From: Batillaria attramentaria
Lineage: Eukaryota; Mollusca; Gastropoda; Batillariidae
NCBI GenBank assembly: GCA_018292915.2
Contig: JACVVK020000346.1
Location: 238,501 to 302,500 of the forward strand
Length of the DNA: 64,000 nucleotides
Reading direction: 5' to 3'
The position numbers were made by a program, and so were the translations under genes. This document shows, piece after piece, positions 11,801 through 25,200 of the stretch (the stretch's first letter is position 1; the number at the start of each line of letters is the position of its first letter). Below the pieces are notes generated by a model that had not been told where the DNA came from, searched no databases, and saw nothing but the letters and a program-made list of their open reading frames with translations.

Positions 11801-14800
11801 AAAATCTCAACCGCAGTGCAATATCCTCAGAGAGGAGTTTTGATGTTTTCTGACAGTTGCACTCGACGTACAAGTGGAGACGCAAGGGCCAAGTCGGTTC
11901 ACCCCCTTCACTGACTTCACTAATACTAAGAGCCCGTGACAGCGTCATACTGGTGTGCAAACTTCTTGTTTCTAGACCACTACCTGCCTTTTGTCAACAC
12001 TGAAGGACGCGCTGTATTATTAACCCCTTAGTGAATTGACCGCTTTTCAAACAGAATATGGTCGGGTGTAAATAAGGGCTGTCCGCCGCATTGCCTGAAA
12101 AGGGAGGCGGATCTGACCGGGGGAAAACGACAAAAGAAGCATTGACAAAATCTGTTGGGGGGGGAGTTAGTTCAGCAGGTTGCTGGGTGTGGTGGATGAG
12201 GGATTGGGCGTGTGTGTAACAACCATTGGTCAGCCGGGAGGGGGGACACGTACCCGTTGACTTTGTAATCTGGGTACCTGCTTTGCGAAACCACACTTTG
12301 TGAATGTATGCTTGATAGCAAGAGAAATTTTTTTTTTTAATTGATATTATGATTTATGTGCTGTTGACTTTTGGCCTGTGCGTTTAACATTGATGTGTTA
12401 AGTTTTACTCTCTGAATAGTTGAATGCATACCACACATCTTTTTTATCATTATTTTACTCGCTTTTCTTACTGTTTCATCATTGATATTTCTATTTTACT
12501 TTTATATTTTTTTTGTTAAAACATCAACTTGCATTTGAGTCAGTAATTAAAATGATGCGACACTCCTTGAGACAAATTTCACAGGCAGAATGTGTAGTTG
12601 CATGATGCATTTTCATTCAGATATTTTGTCTCTGTTGGACCAGCCACACACATGCCACACTCCCTCAAACAGACACCAAAGCTATTTCATGAATGCAGCC
12701 TGTTCCCATTTATGAATTTGTTGATTCATTGCCATCAATTTACACTAAAGTCATCAAGCCCAAACAGGTTCTGTAGACAATTATCTTGCCATTGGTTTCA
12801 CAAAGTGGAGATTTGCAGCACTCAAAAATCATAAAAGTTTTGTGCTGTCCTGATGTCTGTGTCAATAAATCGATACTGGTAAGATGTCCAATGTCATTAA
12901 TTATGAGAGCAGTTACACATGGAAGCTAAATCGGGTTTGTTAGGAGTCGCTGTCATTCTTCACTCTTTGCATTGATTACAAGGTTAGCAGAGGCAGTTAC
13001 TTCATCATATTTCCATGCTGCAAGATTTATAAGCATGTGACTTGAGTAAGAGGGTCTGCCTGCGTGTGTGTGTGTTTGAAAACTCCTTATTAACCAGACT
13101 GTAGTGTGGATATTATTCAGTATCATCAGCCTGTGTGGCTGTAGCATCTGTAAAGTCCACTTTTGCTGAATGTACTTTACATTTTTATTCCTTCTGTATT
13201 GCAGGTACAAGATCCCACCTCCACCTTCACGGCCCTGCCCCTGAGCCACCAGGGTCTCGAGATCCATATGACTTCCAGGGCAATCCGGAGAAACAATTGG
13301 TATGTGAACGCTAGTTAACTGATTTCTCCTTCTCAAAGCCATGTGAGATTCATTCAGCGGTATGTACTGCATCAGGCTGTCATCAGCCAACACCCATCCC
13401 ACCCAGCACTGAACAAACTAGAAACAAATTAGAATAAAATACATGTAAAATAAATAGCAGCAAAGGCAAAAACAACAAACTAACAACAGTGATAACTTTT
13501 TTTTAAAAAAATACATGGACGATTGTGCTTGCACAACCAAGACAGGCAGAAGCTAGTGATTGAAATTCTGGGCTAGTCATCCTCATTGTCTTGAATCAAG
13601 AGTTTCTTGTTTTGGTTCACCCAGAGGTTTGAATCATATTGCGGAAAAAGCTCCTCATACGTCAGCATACACGCCCACGACAATGACAGAACACCTGAAA
13701 TGTTGTGTGCATCTGCCTTAAATTGTGTCGTGTATTCTTAATGTCAGCACACGTATTTTGTTCTCCATTACAGAGCAACGCCGGGAATACAACTACAACC
13801 AGTTTGGATCCAGCCAGTATGGGGCGAGTCAGTTTGGGGGCGGCGCAGGCGGCTTCATAGGAGGCGCTCAGCGCACCAGCATGATGGCACGGCCGTCCTA
13901 CCTGCCTTACCGAGAGCGGGAGGATTTCGAGGGAGGTAGCAACGAACTGCTGGAAAGAGATGTGGTAAGTTGTTTTCATTGTTTTATTGAATTTTATTTT
14001 TTTTTCTGATTTTTTGGGGAGCATCCATCCATCAGACTGTAATTTTGTTGCAAGAGAGCTCAGCAGGATTGGAACAGGATCAAAGCATTCATCCCTCGCA
14101 TGGCACAGCATAGCCCTTTTCCATTTAATTTTGAATCCAGTCTGACTGGAATTGCAGTATAGTCCAGTAGAATAAAAAGCTACCAAAATTGCAGCCGTAC
14201 AGTGACTCGGGAGTTACTCTTGTCAATTTTTAAAACTTCCATTAAGAATGTCGTATGTTCCTTTTTTTTTTAAGGCAACCCCCAATTCGTCATCCACCTT
14301 TCACTGTTTTCTCCATCTCCTCCCCTTTTTACAGTGTGTGTGTGTGTGTGACAGGACATGACAACAGTTTTGTCACAGTGAATCATGGAATGTTTGACTC
14401 ATCATGTTAATTTATAGCCTTCAGGTTTCTTTGTAGGTGTGACCCTATTTCATTTTGTGATGAAAAATTTCTCTCAGGCATTTCTCCTTTGTGATGTTGC
14501 ATTGTTGTGGGAACATTGGTGTGACCCATACTTTTTTGTGATAGAAAGTTTCTGTCAGACGTCTCTGTTTCAAGACCTTGGTCAGTGGTATCTGCTTGTA
14601 TTTGCTGTGATGGTGCGGGTAATTTAGCTGCTTCTTTAGACTTGCCCACACACTGCCTGTTGGTGCAGTATATAGGTGCAGTGTGTCATTGGGAGGCCAC
14701 TCCTGTCAAATCTGGCTCGACTTACCAGCAGGACCTTGAGTGAAAGATACATTTTTCTCTGTGAGTGTGTGTGTTTTTCTTGAGTGTCATTGTCAGTGAA

Positions 14801-17800
14801 TTGCAAAACGTGTTGATTTTAAGAGATGCACACGCCCTGTAAGTAAAGTTCTCCTGACCTCAATACAACCCTTGACAACGTCAGAAGATACCCGCCATGT
14901 CTGTCTAATGAGCAAATGAAGTGTTTGCATTTTACATCACAAGAAAGAAGTCTGCTTGCTGGTGGAGAAGAGCCACCGAGTGTCCACACATTAATTTTTG
15001 TGGAGATGGGTTAAATTTGGAACTGGGCCTAACAGATTTAAGAATACACTTTGAGGAGGGGGAAAAAAAAAAAAAGGCCGACAGATGATGGATTGCAGTG
15101 TAGACTGTCATTGAGGAAGACAGAGGAGACAGCATGTTACTTCAACAGCAGGCCTGCACTGTCCGCCCGGAGTTTGTATTGCATTTGGATACCGGTGGCT
15201 TTCAGGAGAAGATGGGTTAGACTCAGAGCAATGGCAGAAGAGGATGGGATGTTTACTGATGCGACTGAATGCTGGGTAATCCTTTGAAGGTGTCTTTTTT
15301 TCCAGTGCTGTGTGTTCCAGCGTATGTGTATCTCGCTTTACAAACGGACTGTCCAGATAAGATTAGGCGGTAATGGGCTTGTCTATGGTGTCCCAAAGAA
15401 ATGGGATACTTTCGGTGCTCCATTGCTGTCTTCATTTACATAATTGTGCGCAAAAGGGTTTTTTTTTGTGGTTCTCTCTCTCTCTCTCTCTCTCTCCATT
15501 GTCCATTGCCTGTGAGTGTCTTCTTATGATTTCTTTGTGCATTATCGGTTCTCAGTGTATGAAATTTATTACAAAGATAGTGGCTGGAGGTCGCAGGTAT
15601 GTGTGAGTGAGTGGTCTGATGAAATGTGGGAATCGTGTGGTGAGAATGCTATGTCACAGTCACCAAGTCTGTGCCTCAGTTGATTTGTCACAAATTTAGC
15701 AACATGTGTTTTTATTGTGAAAGCAGGCAGTATCTGCTCGTTGCCCGCTTTCGGAATTCACACCCATAATTATATAAATGGAAACAGTTTTCTTTTTCTT
15801 TTCTTTTTCCCCTTGGTGTTGTTTTGCAGGTTGCACATGCTTGAGCTATGGGAGGAAAAACCAAGAAACTGAAACCTTTCATTTTAGCCCTCACATGGCA
15901 TTTCTGTTACAGCAATTGCTGAATCACTGCTTTGATGACGTAGAGAAGTTCGTGGCTCGACTGCAACAGGCAGCAGAGGCGTACAAGGAGCTGGAGAGAA
16001 GGAAAAGAGAACGTGGTGGGAAAGGAAAGAAGAACGTCAGTGGAGGTATGAACACTGGAGGCATAGACTGTGTTTAAATCCTAGTGAATTCATTGCTGAG
16101 GAATAGGAAGACATGAAAATCGCTGCTGAGATTAATGTGTGTGGAAAATGAAATCACACCAATTGGAAATCAGCAGTAAGGCAGTTCTAATCAAAAAAGG
16201 TTGAAGATTTGGCTTTTTGCAGAGTTTGGTCAATTTTGTGTTGAAAAAGACTGGTGTGTAGAGCTTAAAAGTGAGATACTTGTATCGTGCATGTCCATAC
16301 CCCTTCTCAAACACATTCCTTTGCCTGCAGATACATGACTTTTCTACAGACACTTCTAAGCCGTATGGACGCTTTATTACTAATAGTTTGCTAGTGTTTG
16401 TGTGGCCTTCAGTTTAAAAAAATAAAATTTTGGCTGTGCATTTGATTACAGTGTGTATCTTTTAAAACTTTTTTCCACAGATGGGATGCTGGGTCATCGG
16501 GCTCGACCACCTCCTGCACAAGATTTTGTCGACATCTTCCAGAAATTCAAACTTTCCTTCAACCTGCTGGTGAGTATGTGGACAGTAATGTCCACGGAAA
16601 TGAGAATTCACTTCTGGAAGAGCCCACTGATTGTCTGGAGGAGATGGGTACAGTTTGCTTGGGTGAATGATAAATACAGCAACGGTCAAGGTATGTATGA
16701 TAGTAGGAATGTCCTGGATGAGGGCTGATGGGAAAATGTGAATATCAATGACCAGCAGTGTTAAGTGTTGACCATGTCATTACATTTATGTGGTCAGTTC
16801 TTTCTTGTTATGTTTTGTTTTGTGGTGTTCATCATTTTGAAACCTAACTAAATACGTAAGGTGAAGACATCACCAGTGACCTTACACTACTTTTTGCTCC
16901 TCCGCCCTGCAGGCCAAGTTGAAGGCTCACATACATGACCCCAATGCACCAGAGCTGGTTCACTTTCTCTTCACCCCGCTGAGTCTGATCTACGAGGCGA
17001 GCCGTGACCCCATCCACGGCAGCATGAACCTTGGGGAGCAGGCCGTGGCACCCGTCCTCACGCAGGATGCCAAGCAGCTTCTGCTCAACTGTCTGACGTC
17101 GAAAGAGATCGAGCTGTGGCAGGCCCTAGGGAAGAACTGGACCACAAGCAAGTAAGTGATGCAGTGTTCCCAATTATGCACAGGTGTGTGTATGTGTACG
17201 CACGAACCTCTTAAATTGACGCACAAATTTGAGAACAGTGTATCACAGGGGATGCGTGACAAACAAGCGTTTTTCCAACACTTTTCCGGAAACCCGATGA
17301 ACAAAAAGCGATTGGTAACTAGCGGCGGACAGTTCCAGCATGAGCCATTGTGCATAACAGATAGAGTCTGATGTATCACCCTCCAGATTCACAAGAGACC
17401 CTCAAAAATATGGACAGAGGGTCCCAAGGACCCTTGTATTTTCAAATCACAGGAAACACTTGTGATACGTTCTGTGTGATTCGCTACCTCAGAGATACAG
17501 TAGTAACGATAGAGTCTGATGTATCACCCTCCAGATTCACAAAAGACCCTCAAAAATATGGACAGAGGGTCCCAAGGACCCTTGTATTTTCAAATCACAG
17601 GAAACACTTGTGATACTTTCTGTGTGATTCGCTACCTCGGAGATACAGTAGTAACGCAGATTTCCCACAAGGAATGAGAATAAGAACAGGAAGTACTGAT
17701 ATTAATGCGTGTTGAAGTTGTATGAAATTTGCCTGAAAGATAGATGTAAGATTTTCTTGTGAAAGGGTGTGAGAATTGCTCCAGTTTTAACACATACGGG

Positions 17801-18248
17801 TAAAGTACATGTATCGTAGCAATCACCTTTTTTTTTTTTCATTCTTTCATAACTTGAGCTTCTGACTCAAGCTTGCTTTATGTTTCTTTTTTTTCAAGTG
17901 TGTATACAAACAGAAAATATGTTTGCTCAGCTTCCGGTCTTCTGCACGTGGACCAGAGAATAGGTTCCTGCATAACTAGGTACATGTACATTTATAATTT
18001 ATAATGGTTGCCCTGTGTTGTGTGTTTTTTTAATTTTACCCAGAGAGGACTGGAAAGGCTACATTCCTCCCTATGTGCCGCGCTTCTATGATGGCTGGCA
18101 GCCGGCTCCCACAGTAGTGGACGAAGTGGTCGTGCGGCCCCAACTTGAGACAGCCTTGCTTTCACACCAAGAACAGATCCGCAGTCGCGCCCGAGAAGAA
18201 CAAGCCAGGGTATATGTGAGTTGATGAGTAGCTCTGCGGCTGTTCCTT

Positions 18249-18279
<31 letters not shown>

Positions 18280-18655
18280 GTGTGTGGGTGTGGTGTAGGT
18301 AGTGATGAAAAGAGCAGTAAGAGAGATGGAGACCTGACTTAACAGTAAACAGGGTTTAAGATCTTCCACATTTTGGAGGATTTCCACCTGTGGCTAGAAA
18401 TCCCCCTCTTCCCCCCCCCCCCCCCCCCCCAAAAAAAAAAAAAAAAGTGTGTCCTCTCCTCTGAAGCACTTAAAATCATCCAAAACACACCAAACAGTGG
18501 TCCGCCTCTGAAGCATTTACATTTCATGCCAAAATGCACCACATTGCACAGATTTTAGTCTTTTTTTTTTCTTTTTTTTTTAAAGATTCCAAGGGAGGAT
18601 GCGTGTGTGTAAGTGAGTGAATTTGTGTGTGTGTGTGTGTGTGTGAGTGAGTGAA

Positions 18656-18693
<38 letters not shown>

Positions 18694-18741
18694 TGAGTGA
18701 ATTTGTGTGTGTGTGTGTGTGTGTGTGTGTGAGTGAGTGAA

Positions 18742-18809
<68 letters not shown>

Positions 18810-19185
18810 TGAGTGAATTTGTGTGTGTGTGTGTGTGTGTGAGTGAGTGAATTTGTGTGTGTGTGTGTGTGAGTGAGTGAATTTGTGTGTGTGTGTGTGT
18901 GTGAGTGAGTGAATTTGTGTGTGTGTGTGTGAGTGAGTGAATTTGTGTGTGTGTGTGTGTGTGTGAGTGAGTGAATTTGTGTGTGTGTGTGTGAGTGAGT
19001 GAGTGAATTTGTGTGTGTGTGTGTGTGAGTGAGTGAATTTGTGTGTGTGTGTGTGAGTGAGTGAATTTGTGTGTGTGTGTGTGTGAGTGAGTGAATTTGT
19101 GTGTGTGTGTGTGTGTGAGTGAGTGAATTTGTGTGTGTGTGTGTGTGAGTGAGTGAATTTGTGTGTGTGTGTGTGAGTGAGTGAA

Positions 19186-19241
<56 letters not shown>

Positions 19242-22200
19242 AGCCAGGGACAGCCCACATATATGATGCTGCATATTAGGTGTTTGTAGTTAAATGTATC
19301 TGTGGACACATGTTGTAATTATGTGTGGGTGACTGAGTGTGTGTTCACTGTAAGGCGCTCTGAACTCCCGTGAGAGGGGGGGCGTCCCTTAAGTACCCAT
19401 AATTATTATTATTTACATTTTTTTTTTCATGCCATTAGGCTGCTGAGAGAGTGGTGCCATTCCCGCCAGAGGAAGAGAGGTTCCGGCGTATGGAGGAATT
19501 TGAGAGCCCTTACGAACGCAACCCTCGTGCACCCACCCCGCCACACAACGCTCTGGGCAACCCTGCAGTGGCCGGGTATCGGGAGTACGTAGAACAGCAT
19601 ATAGACAGGTGACTGGTCACTAACCAACACATTCACTCACCTTCTGTAAATAGAACTAAATAGAACCTGCTCACGGTTCTAGTGTGTAAGAAAAGACAGG
19701 TTTGCTTCTTTTTTTTTTCTTAAGTAGAGTGAGCACCTGTTCAGTCGTCACTGAATAGTGCTGTACAGGATCATTTTGGAGCCTGCCATTTAAAATTTAA
19801 ATTGTGGTCGAAGGAAATGTGTTGACATTACTGCTGTCGTCTGTGTATAATACACTCAGGTATTCATACTCAAAAGTCCTAGATTCCTGGATTTATTTAA
19901 AAAAAAAAAAAAAAAAAAAAAGCTTGACAAGGGATTGGATATGGAGAGGAAGGATTACACATTTATCAGAAAATTGATTGAAACTCCTGGCTGTGATTTA
20001 CATGCTTACAGCAAAATGATGATTTTTTTTTTTTTTTTTTTTTAATGTCTTGCAAAACTTATTCACATACTTATACACTCAAAAGCTAAAGAGCTTTGTT
20101 AAGAGGAAGTGGCTGATTGGCTGCGTGGATGAGAGTGCCATTCACAAAGAAGGTGACTGACTGTGATATGCTGGCACGTACACCTGCTTGAATTCACCTT
20201 CTCCTGCCTGCCTCAGTGTATACTTCTCTTAACGTGCTTCGCAACACACTACTGGTATTCCATGAGTTTGCTGTGATAAACGACTGTCACAACTTTCAGC
20301 CAAAGAACTTTGCAGTTTGGTACAACGTACTTTGTGGGTTTTGGCTTCTACTTTGCATGGTCACTAAACTGGAGGATACCATCTCTCAGCTTTGTAGGTC
20401 TGTCTGCTTCAGTTGCTCTTCTGCGGTGGCTTGCCGACTTTCACTGACAGTAAATGGTCACGTTGGTTGGTATACCTATCACCTGGCTCAGAGCATGAAT
20501 CTGCTTCCAAATGTTCACAGTTGTAGTAGCTTTTAGGTGTGAAGAAATGAGCGAGTCAGAGACCAGTATTTCTGGTGATGCATTAACAATAGCGAAGTCT
20601 TCTCCTGTGGCTTGCCGACTTTCACTGACAGTAAATGGTTACGTTTATCACCTGGCTCAGAGCATGAATCTGCTTCCAAACGATCACAGTTGCAGTAGCT
20701 TGTAGGTGTGAAGAAATGAGCGAGTCAGTGACCAGTATTTCTGGTGGTGCATGAACAATAGCGGCAGTGTCCTGAGGTCTGCGTCTGCTTCTTTGCTGTT
20801 GCTTCTTCAGTATGTAGTTCTACTTGGTAAACTTCTCTTGAAAATGTAGATATTCTTGGGGATGAGGCTGTCTTGAGAAACAAGTGCTTGCGTTGAGTAA
20901 GATAAGATTGCATGTTAACAGTTTCTCAGAATATTGTATCATGTGGCTTCGTAATGATATGATGTAGTAACACAGTTTGATGATGATGATGATGATGGTG
21001 TCTTGTAACGCGCTGAAAAACTCCATGCCCAGCATGCTCGTAGCGTGGGGGGGGGGGGGGGGGGGGGGATGACAAGTTTAAAAAAAAAAAAAAACAGGAG
21101 AAGGGGGTGGAGTCTGCAGGGGGGTGGGGGGGGGGGTGAGTCCGCATCAGAACTTTGAGAAGAGATAGGTCTTTAGGTGGCTCCTGAAGGATTCGGTGGA
21201 GGTGCTGGATTTCAGGGAAGGTGGCAGAGCGTTCCACAGAGCAGGAGCAGAGCACATGAAGGAGCGAGCTCCAAAGCGCTTCTTGGTGGTGTTATCGTGA
21301 AACCCAGGAATGGACAGGCGGGACTGAGATGAGGAACGAAGAGTACGGGATGGCGTATATGAAGGGATGAGCTCAGAGAGATACTGTGGGGACTTTCCAT
21401 GGACACAGGAGAACACAAGGGACAGAAGTTTGTGGTCAATTCGAAGTTTGACAGGCAGCCAGTGCAGTTCTTTCAGGATGGGAGTGATGTGGTCTGATTT
21501 TTTTGACAGAGTCAAAAGTGACCTGCCGGACTTTCACTTTACCGCAGAAAGTGACCTGCCGGACTTTCACTTTACCGCAGAAAGTGACCTGCCGGACTTT
21601 CACTTTACCGCAGAAAGTGACCTGCCGGACTTTCACTTTACCGCAGAAAGTGACCTGCCGGACTTTCACTTTACCGCAGAAAGTGACCTGCCGGACTTTC
21701 ACTTTACCGCAGAAAGTGACCTGCCGGACTTTCACTTTACCGCAGAAAGTGACCTGCCGGACTATTGCATCTTCTCTTTCGAATCATTTTTGAATGATCA
21801 CTTTGTGGGTTTTCCATGTTTTAGTGACTGTTTCGCTGTCCTCTCTCAAGCCTTATACAGTTGTACTTGAGCACTGGCCATGTAATGTGTATCTACAGAT
21901 ATGTGTATCTGTTGTGTCTTCACTCTTCACTTGTAATACTGCCTATCACCTCACAATCCAGAACATCTGTCACGATTCGTATCAAACACAAGGCGTTATC
22001 TCACACACTTCCTGGTACATGTATTAGTAGGGATGTATCACACTGTGCAATATGTGAGCATGTAATGCACCGTATCTTCATTATGATCACAAGTCACATG
22101 TGAGCGTTTGCAGACCCGTGCTGTATTTGGCTGTGAATGCCTGTTGTACCTTGATATAATCAACAGCTCACTGTCACACTGACTGACTTCAGTATCATTT

Positions 22201-25200
22201 ACTGTTCAAAAAAAAAAATTTAAAAAAATTAGTGCACTACCATTCAGAGAAAACAGGTTGTTTCTGGTGTCATTTTTGTCATGGGTGGTTTTGTTGTTCA
22301 GTATACTACTAAGTTCTGTTTTTTGGGTTTTTTTTTGTTTGTTTGTTTTTTAAATGATACAGTAGTAATAGCAAGTGGGGAGGCCCAGGCAAAGGGATAC
22401 TAGAATTTCCTTTGCAACTTTTTCAGGTTTTATTTTTTGTATCGGTTGTTTTCTTTGCTACTGTCATTATTACATTTACTTACTTATACCGTAGTTTTGT
22501 TTCCTTTATTGGAGATAAAAGCTTCTGTACCTGAAGACAAACTTGAAATTTTCCGAGTAATTTCATATAACTTATTTACCTCTTCAAAGGATTTGCTGGC
22601 TATTTTTTTGGTACTTTCTTTGGTTTGGTTATTGGTGTTGATCAAACAGTATTAAAAAAAAAATTGAAAATATATGGGGGTGGCATGAGTTACGTGCTGT
22701 TTCCGTTTGAGATGATGTTTGTTTGAGATTTTGCTTAGAAAATCAGTTTTCACATTAGCAAGTAAAACTTTTTTAAGTGTGAAAAGTACAAGAAGACATT
22801 CATGATGAATAAGTTTTCCTCTCGTCATATCAGTAAATATTTTCTCAAAGACTCTGAGAATTATGTTTATTCAAAAAATCTTTTCTTGAAAACTGGCACG
22901 TCAGTTAAATCAGATGTCATACAGAAACTTTAAATTTTGTCGTCTTGGAATTTTATTTTCCGATATCTTACAATGATGTCACATAAATCTTTCATCCTGT
23001 AGGAACATGAGAGCCCAGGAACCCCATCGGAGACCCGAGCCAATGAGAGAGTCGCCTGCCCCTCAAAGCAGGCTTCCCATGGGACCTCCTGATGACAACG
23101 TGGCGTACTTGCAGGAACTGAGGAGAACAGGAGCGTCGTACGTATCTTTACCAGTAACACAATTCATACCACATGTATGTTACGCAGTTGCCTGTCCTCC
23201 TGCCCAACCATTGTCAATATCCGTCTGAAAGTTTTAACATGATGGTAGTCAGTAGCTTTTTGTACCAAGTTTCTGGCAAGGTTATAAAATATTTACATTT
23301 ATTCTTTCTGTTCCTCTACGCTTCAGTATACTGTGTTAGGTTTCTGAGAGTAAATTGCCAGGGAAATCCAGCATTCAAGTATGAATTTCAAGGACATTTG
23401 GCCATTTTAAAACTTTTTATTGATGTCTCTGGACTCATTTTCAGAGGTAATTATGATGATGTTTCAGGGCGTATGAGGTTCTCCATGACAGACAAGGGAA
23501 GAATCAGAAAGAGCTCACTGTTCAAAAGGGAGATTACTTACAGGTCAGTACACTACGGGAATAGTTCTGGCCATTTTATATTTCGTCACTGTTCAAAAGG
23601 GAGATTACTTACAGGTTGGTACGCTACAGGAATAGTTCTGGCCATTTTATGTTTTGTCACTGTTCAAAAGGGAGATTACTTACAGGTCAGTACGCTACGT
23701 GAATAGTTCTGGCCATTTTATGTTTCATCAGTTTAGCAGGTGGTGCCAGGATTCCAAGTGTTCCAATTAACTGCGCATTGCTCACAAAATGAGTACTAAC
23801 ATTATTAGGGAGAGGGAGAGAGAGGGAGATGCTTCTCACTTAAGCACTAAGCTGTTGTGAATTGATTTTTTTTATTTTTTTTTTTTTTTTTGGAGACATA
23901 TAGAACTTATTCGAAGATTCTCAGACATTGAAAAAAAAAGTGTTTTGTCAGTTTCTTAGAGCTGTAAGATAGGTAGCTCAGTGACACAATAGTTACACTC
24001 TGTATAGTGCACTCGTAAGGAGGGTTGCAGTTGTATCCCAGTTTCCAAGCAAATGTACCGCAGCTCTCCATTCAACGGGGATTCCACCCTTGCTGCACAT
24101 GACAGGGTGCAAATATGCCTTGATTTGGTCTCATGAGTTAAGTCACATGACCCCTGCTTTCATTTTGCAACTGAAACTTATGCAGAGCATTAAATGTAGC
24201 AGTCAGATGGTATGTGCATTTAGGGCAGATATATGTGCATTCCCCCCCCCCCCCCCATTGTAATTTGTAACCAGAAATGGGCCTTTCAGTGACAACAGCA
24301 CAGAATTATCACGAGAATTGACTGGGCTGAAGGTTTGGGTACAATCACCCCAGGGCCCACACAGCGATGTTAGCATTTCCCCATTGAAATATGGGTACCT
24401 GCATGGAGTACATTTGGTCCCCCTGCAAATGACTAGGGCACATGTGCACCTCATAGCAGGCGGACTAGTTGCAGTCTCTGTTCAGTACCGTTTTGTGACA
24501 TGTTTGGAGTTGCTCATTTTAACATGTCTGACTTTTTTCTTTTTTTTTTCTCTTTCCATTTTTACCATGTGCAGGTGTTGGACAGCAGTCGCAACTGGTG
24601 GAAGGTGCGGAACTACAAGGGAGAGACAGGTTACTGCCCGTACACCATCTTAAAAGAAGTCACAGGCGGAAATGTCGACAACGGACGAGTCAGTATATAA
24701 TTCACTGTCACATTTAGACTGACCTTTAAGTTTGATCTCACCAAAGTGTGGCCATTTTGTCATAACTTTTGGACTGTGTCAGGCACTACAGAATTTTTTT
24801 CCCTTGGAATTAAGTATTCAAATAACTACCCTGCAGGAAGAAATTGGACATTGTTCAGGATTAGCTGTTAGTGCTATGTTGATAAGAGACAGCTGGGGTG
24901 ATGCCTCAGACGCACCTTATGTACGATTACTAGGCCTCACAGTAGATTCTTACAAGTAGCGCTTATGACTGCACATCTACTCTCAAAATAGTCTGCACAT
25001 CTACACTGGCAATAGTTTGCATTTGGTATGACAGGTGTCTGCTGGCGGCGTTAACCTCAAACGAAGCTCTGCCAATCAGTTCTTGACAGTGATGGACACA
25101 GTTCTGTTTCTTTCACCTCTAGCCTTCTCTTGGCTCAGTGCCAGTGTGTGAGATGCTGTAAATGTGGAGGTGTCTAAGTGGTGTTATGTTCGACATCACC

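Larger units (their letters stand above)
1498..13204. other. Large Eps8 intron (11.7 kb)
   Basis: Holds SINE-like copies (3215, 5223, 6719, 10326), microsatellites and the GT-flanked palindrome at 8705. Between these I see AT-rich unique sequence and several homopolymers (C at 2827, G at 9361, 10482, C at 11657). No exon with conserved coding sequence was found, although intron size allows an alternative promoter. Confidence 0.6.
19609..23002. other. Eps8 intron between exons i and j
   Basis: Contains a 181-bp duplication, a non-LTR 3' end, the 33-bp tandem array and otherwise AT-rich sequence with poly-A and poly-T runs (19899, 20025). Confidence 0.6.

Noticed and set aside
18524..19309. 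Minus-strand 'proteins' of 226-261 residues rich in His-Thr, Ser and Leu
   Set aside because: They are translations of the GT/GAGTGAATTT minisatellite in several frames at once, with no codon signal or conserved motif.
21515..21763. Possible CRISPR array
   Set aside because: Units abut with no variable spacers, and the context is a eukaryotic intron.
21367..21870. Plus-strand frame of 167 residues with 11-residue repeats ([11 protein letters not shown])
   Set aside because: The 33-bp array is open on both strands and joins antisense LINE sequence; no splice or start context.
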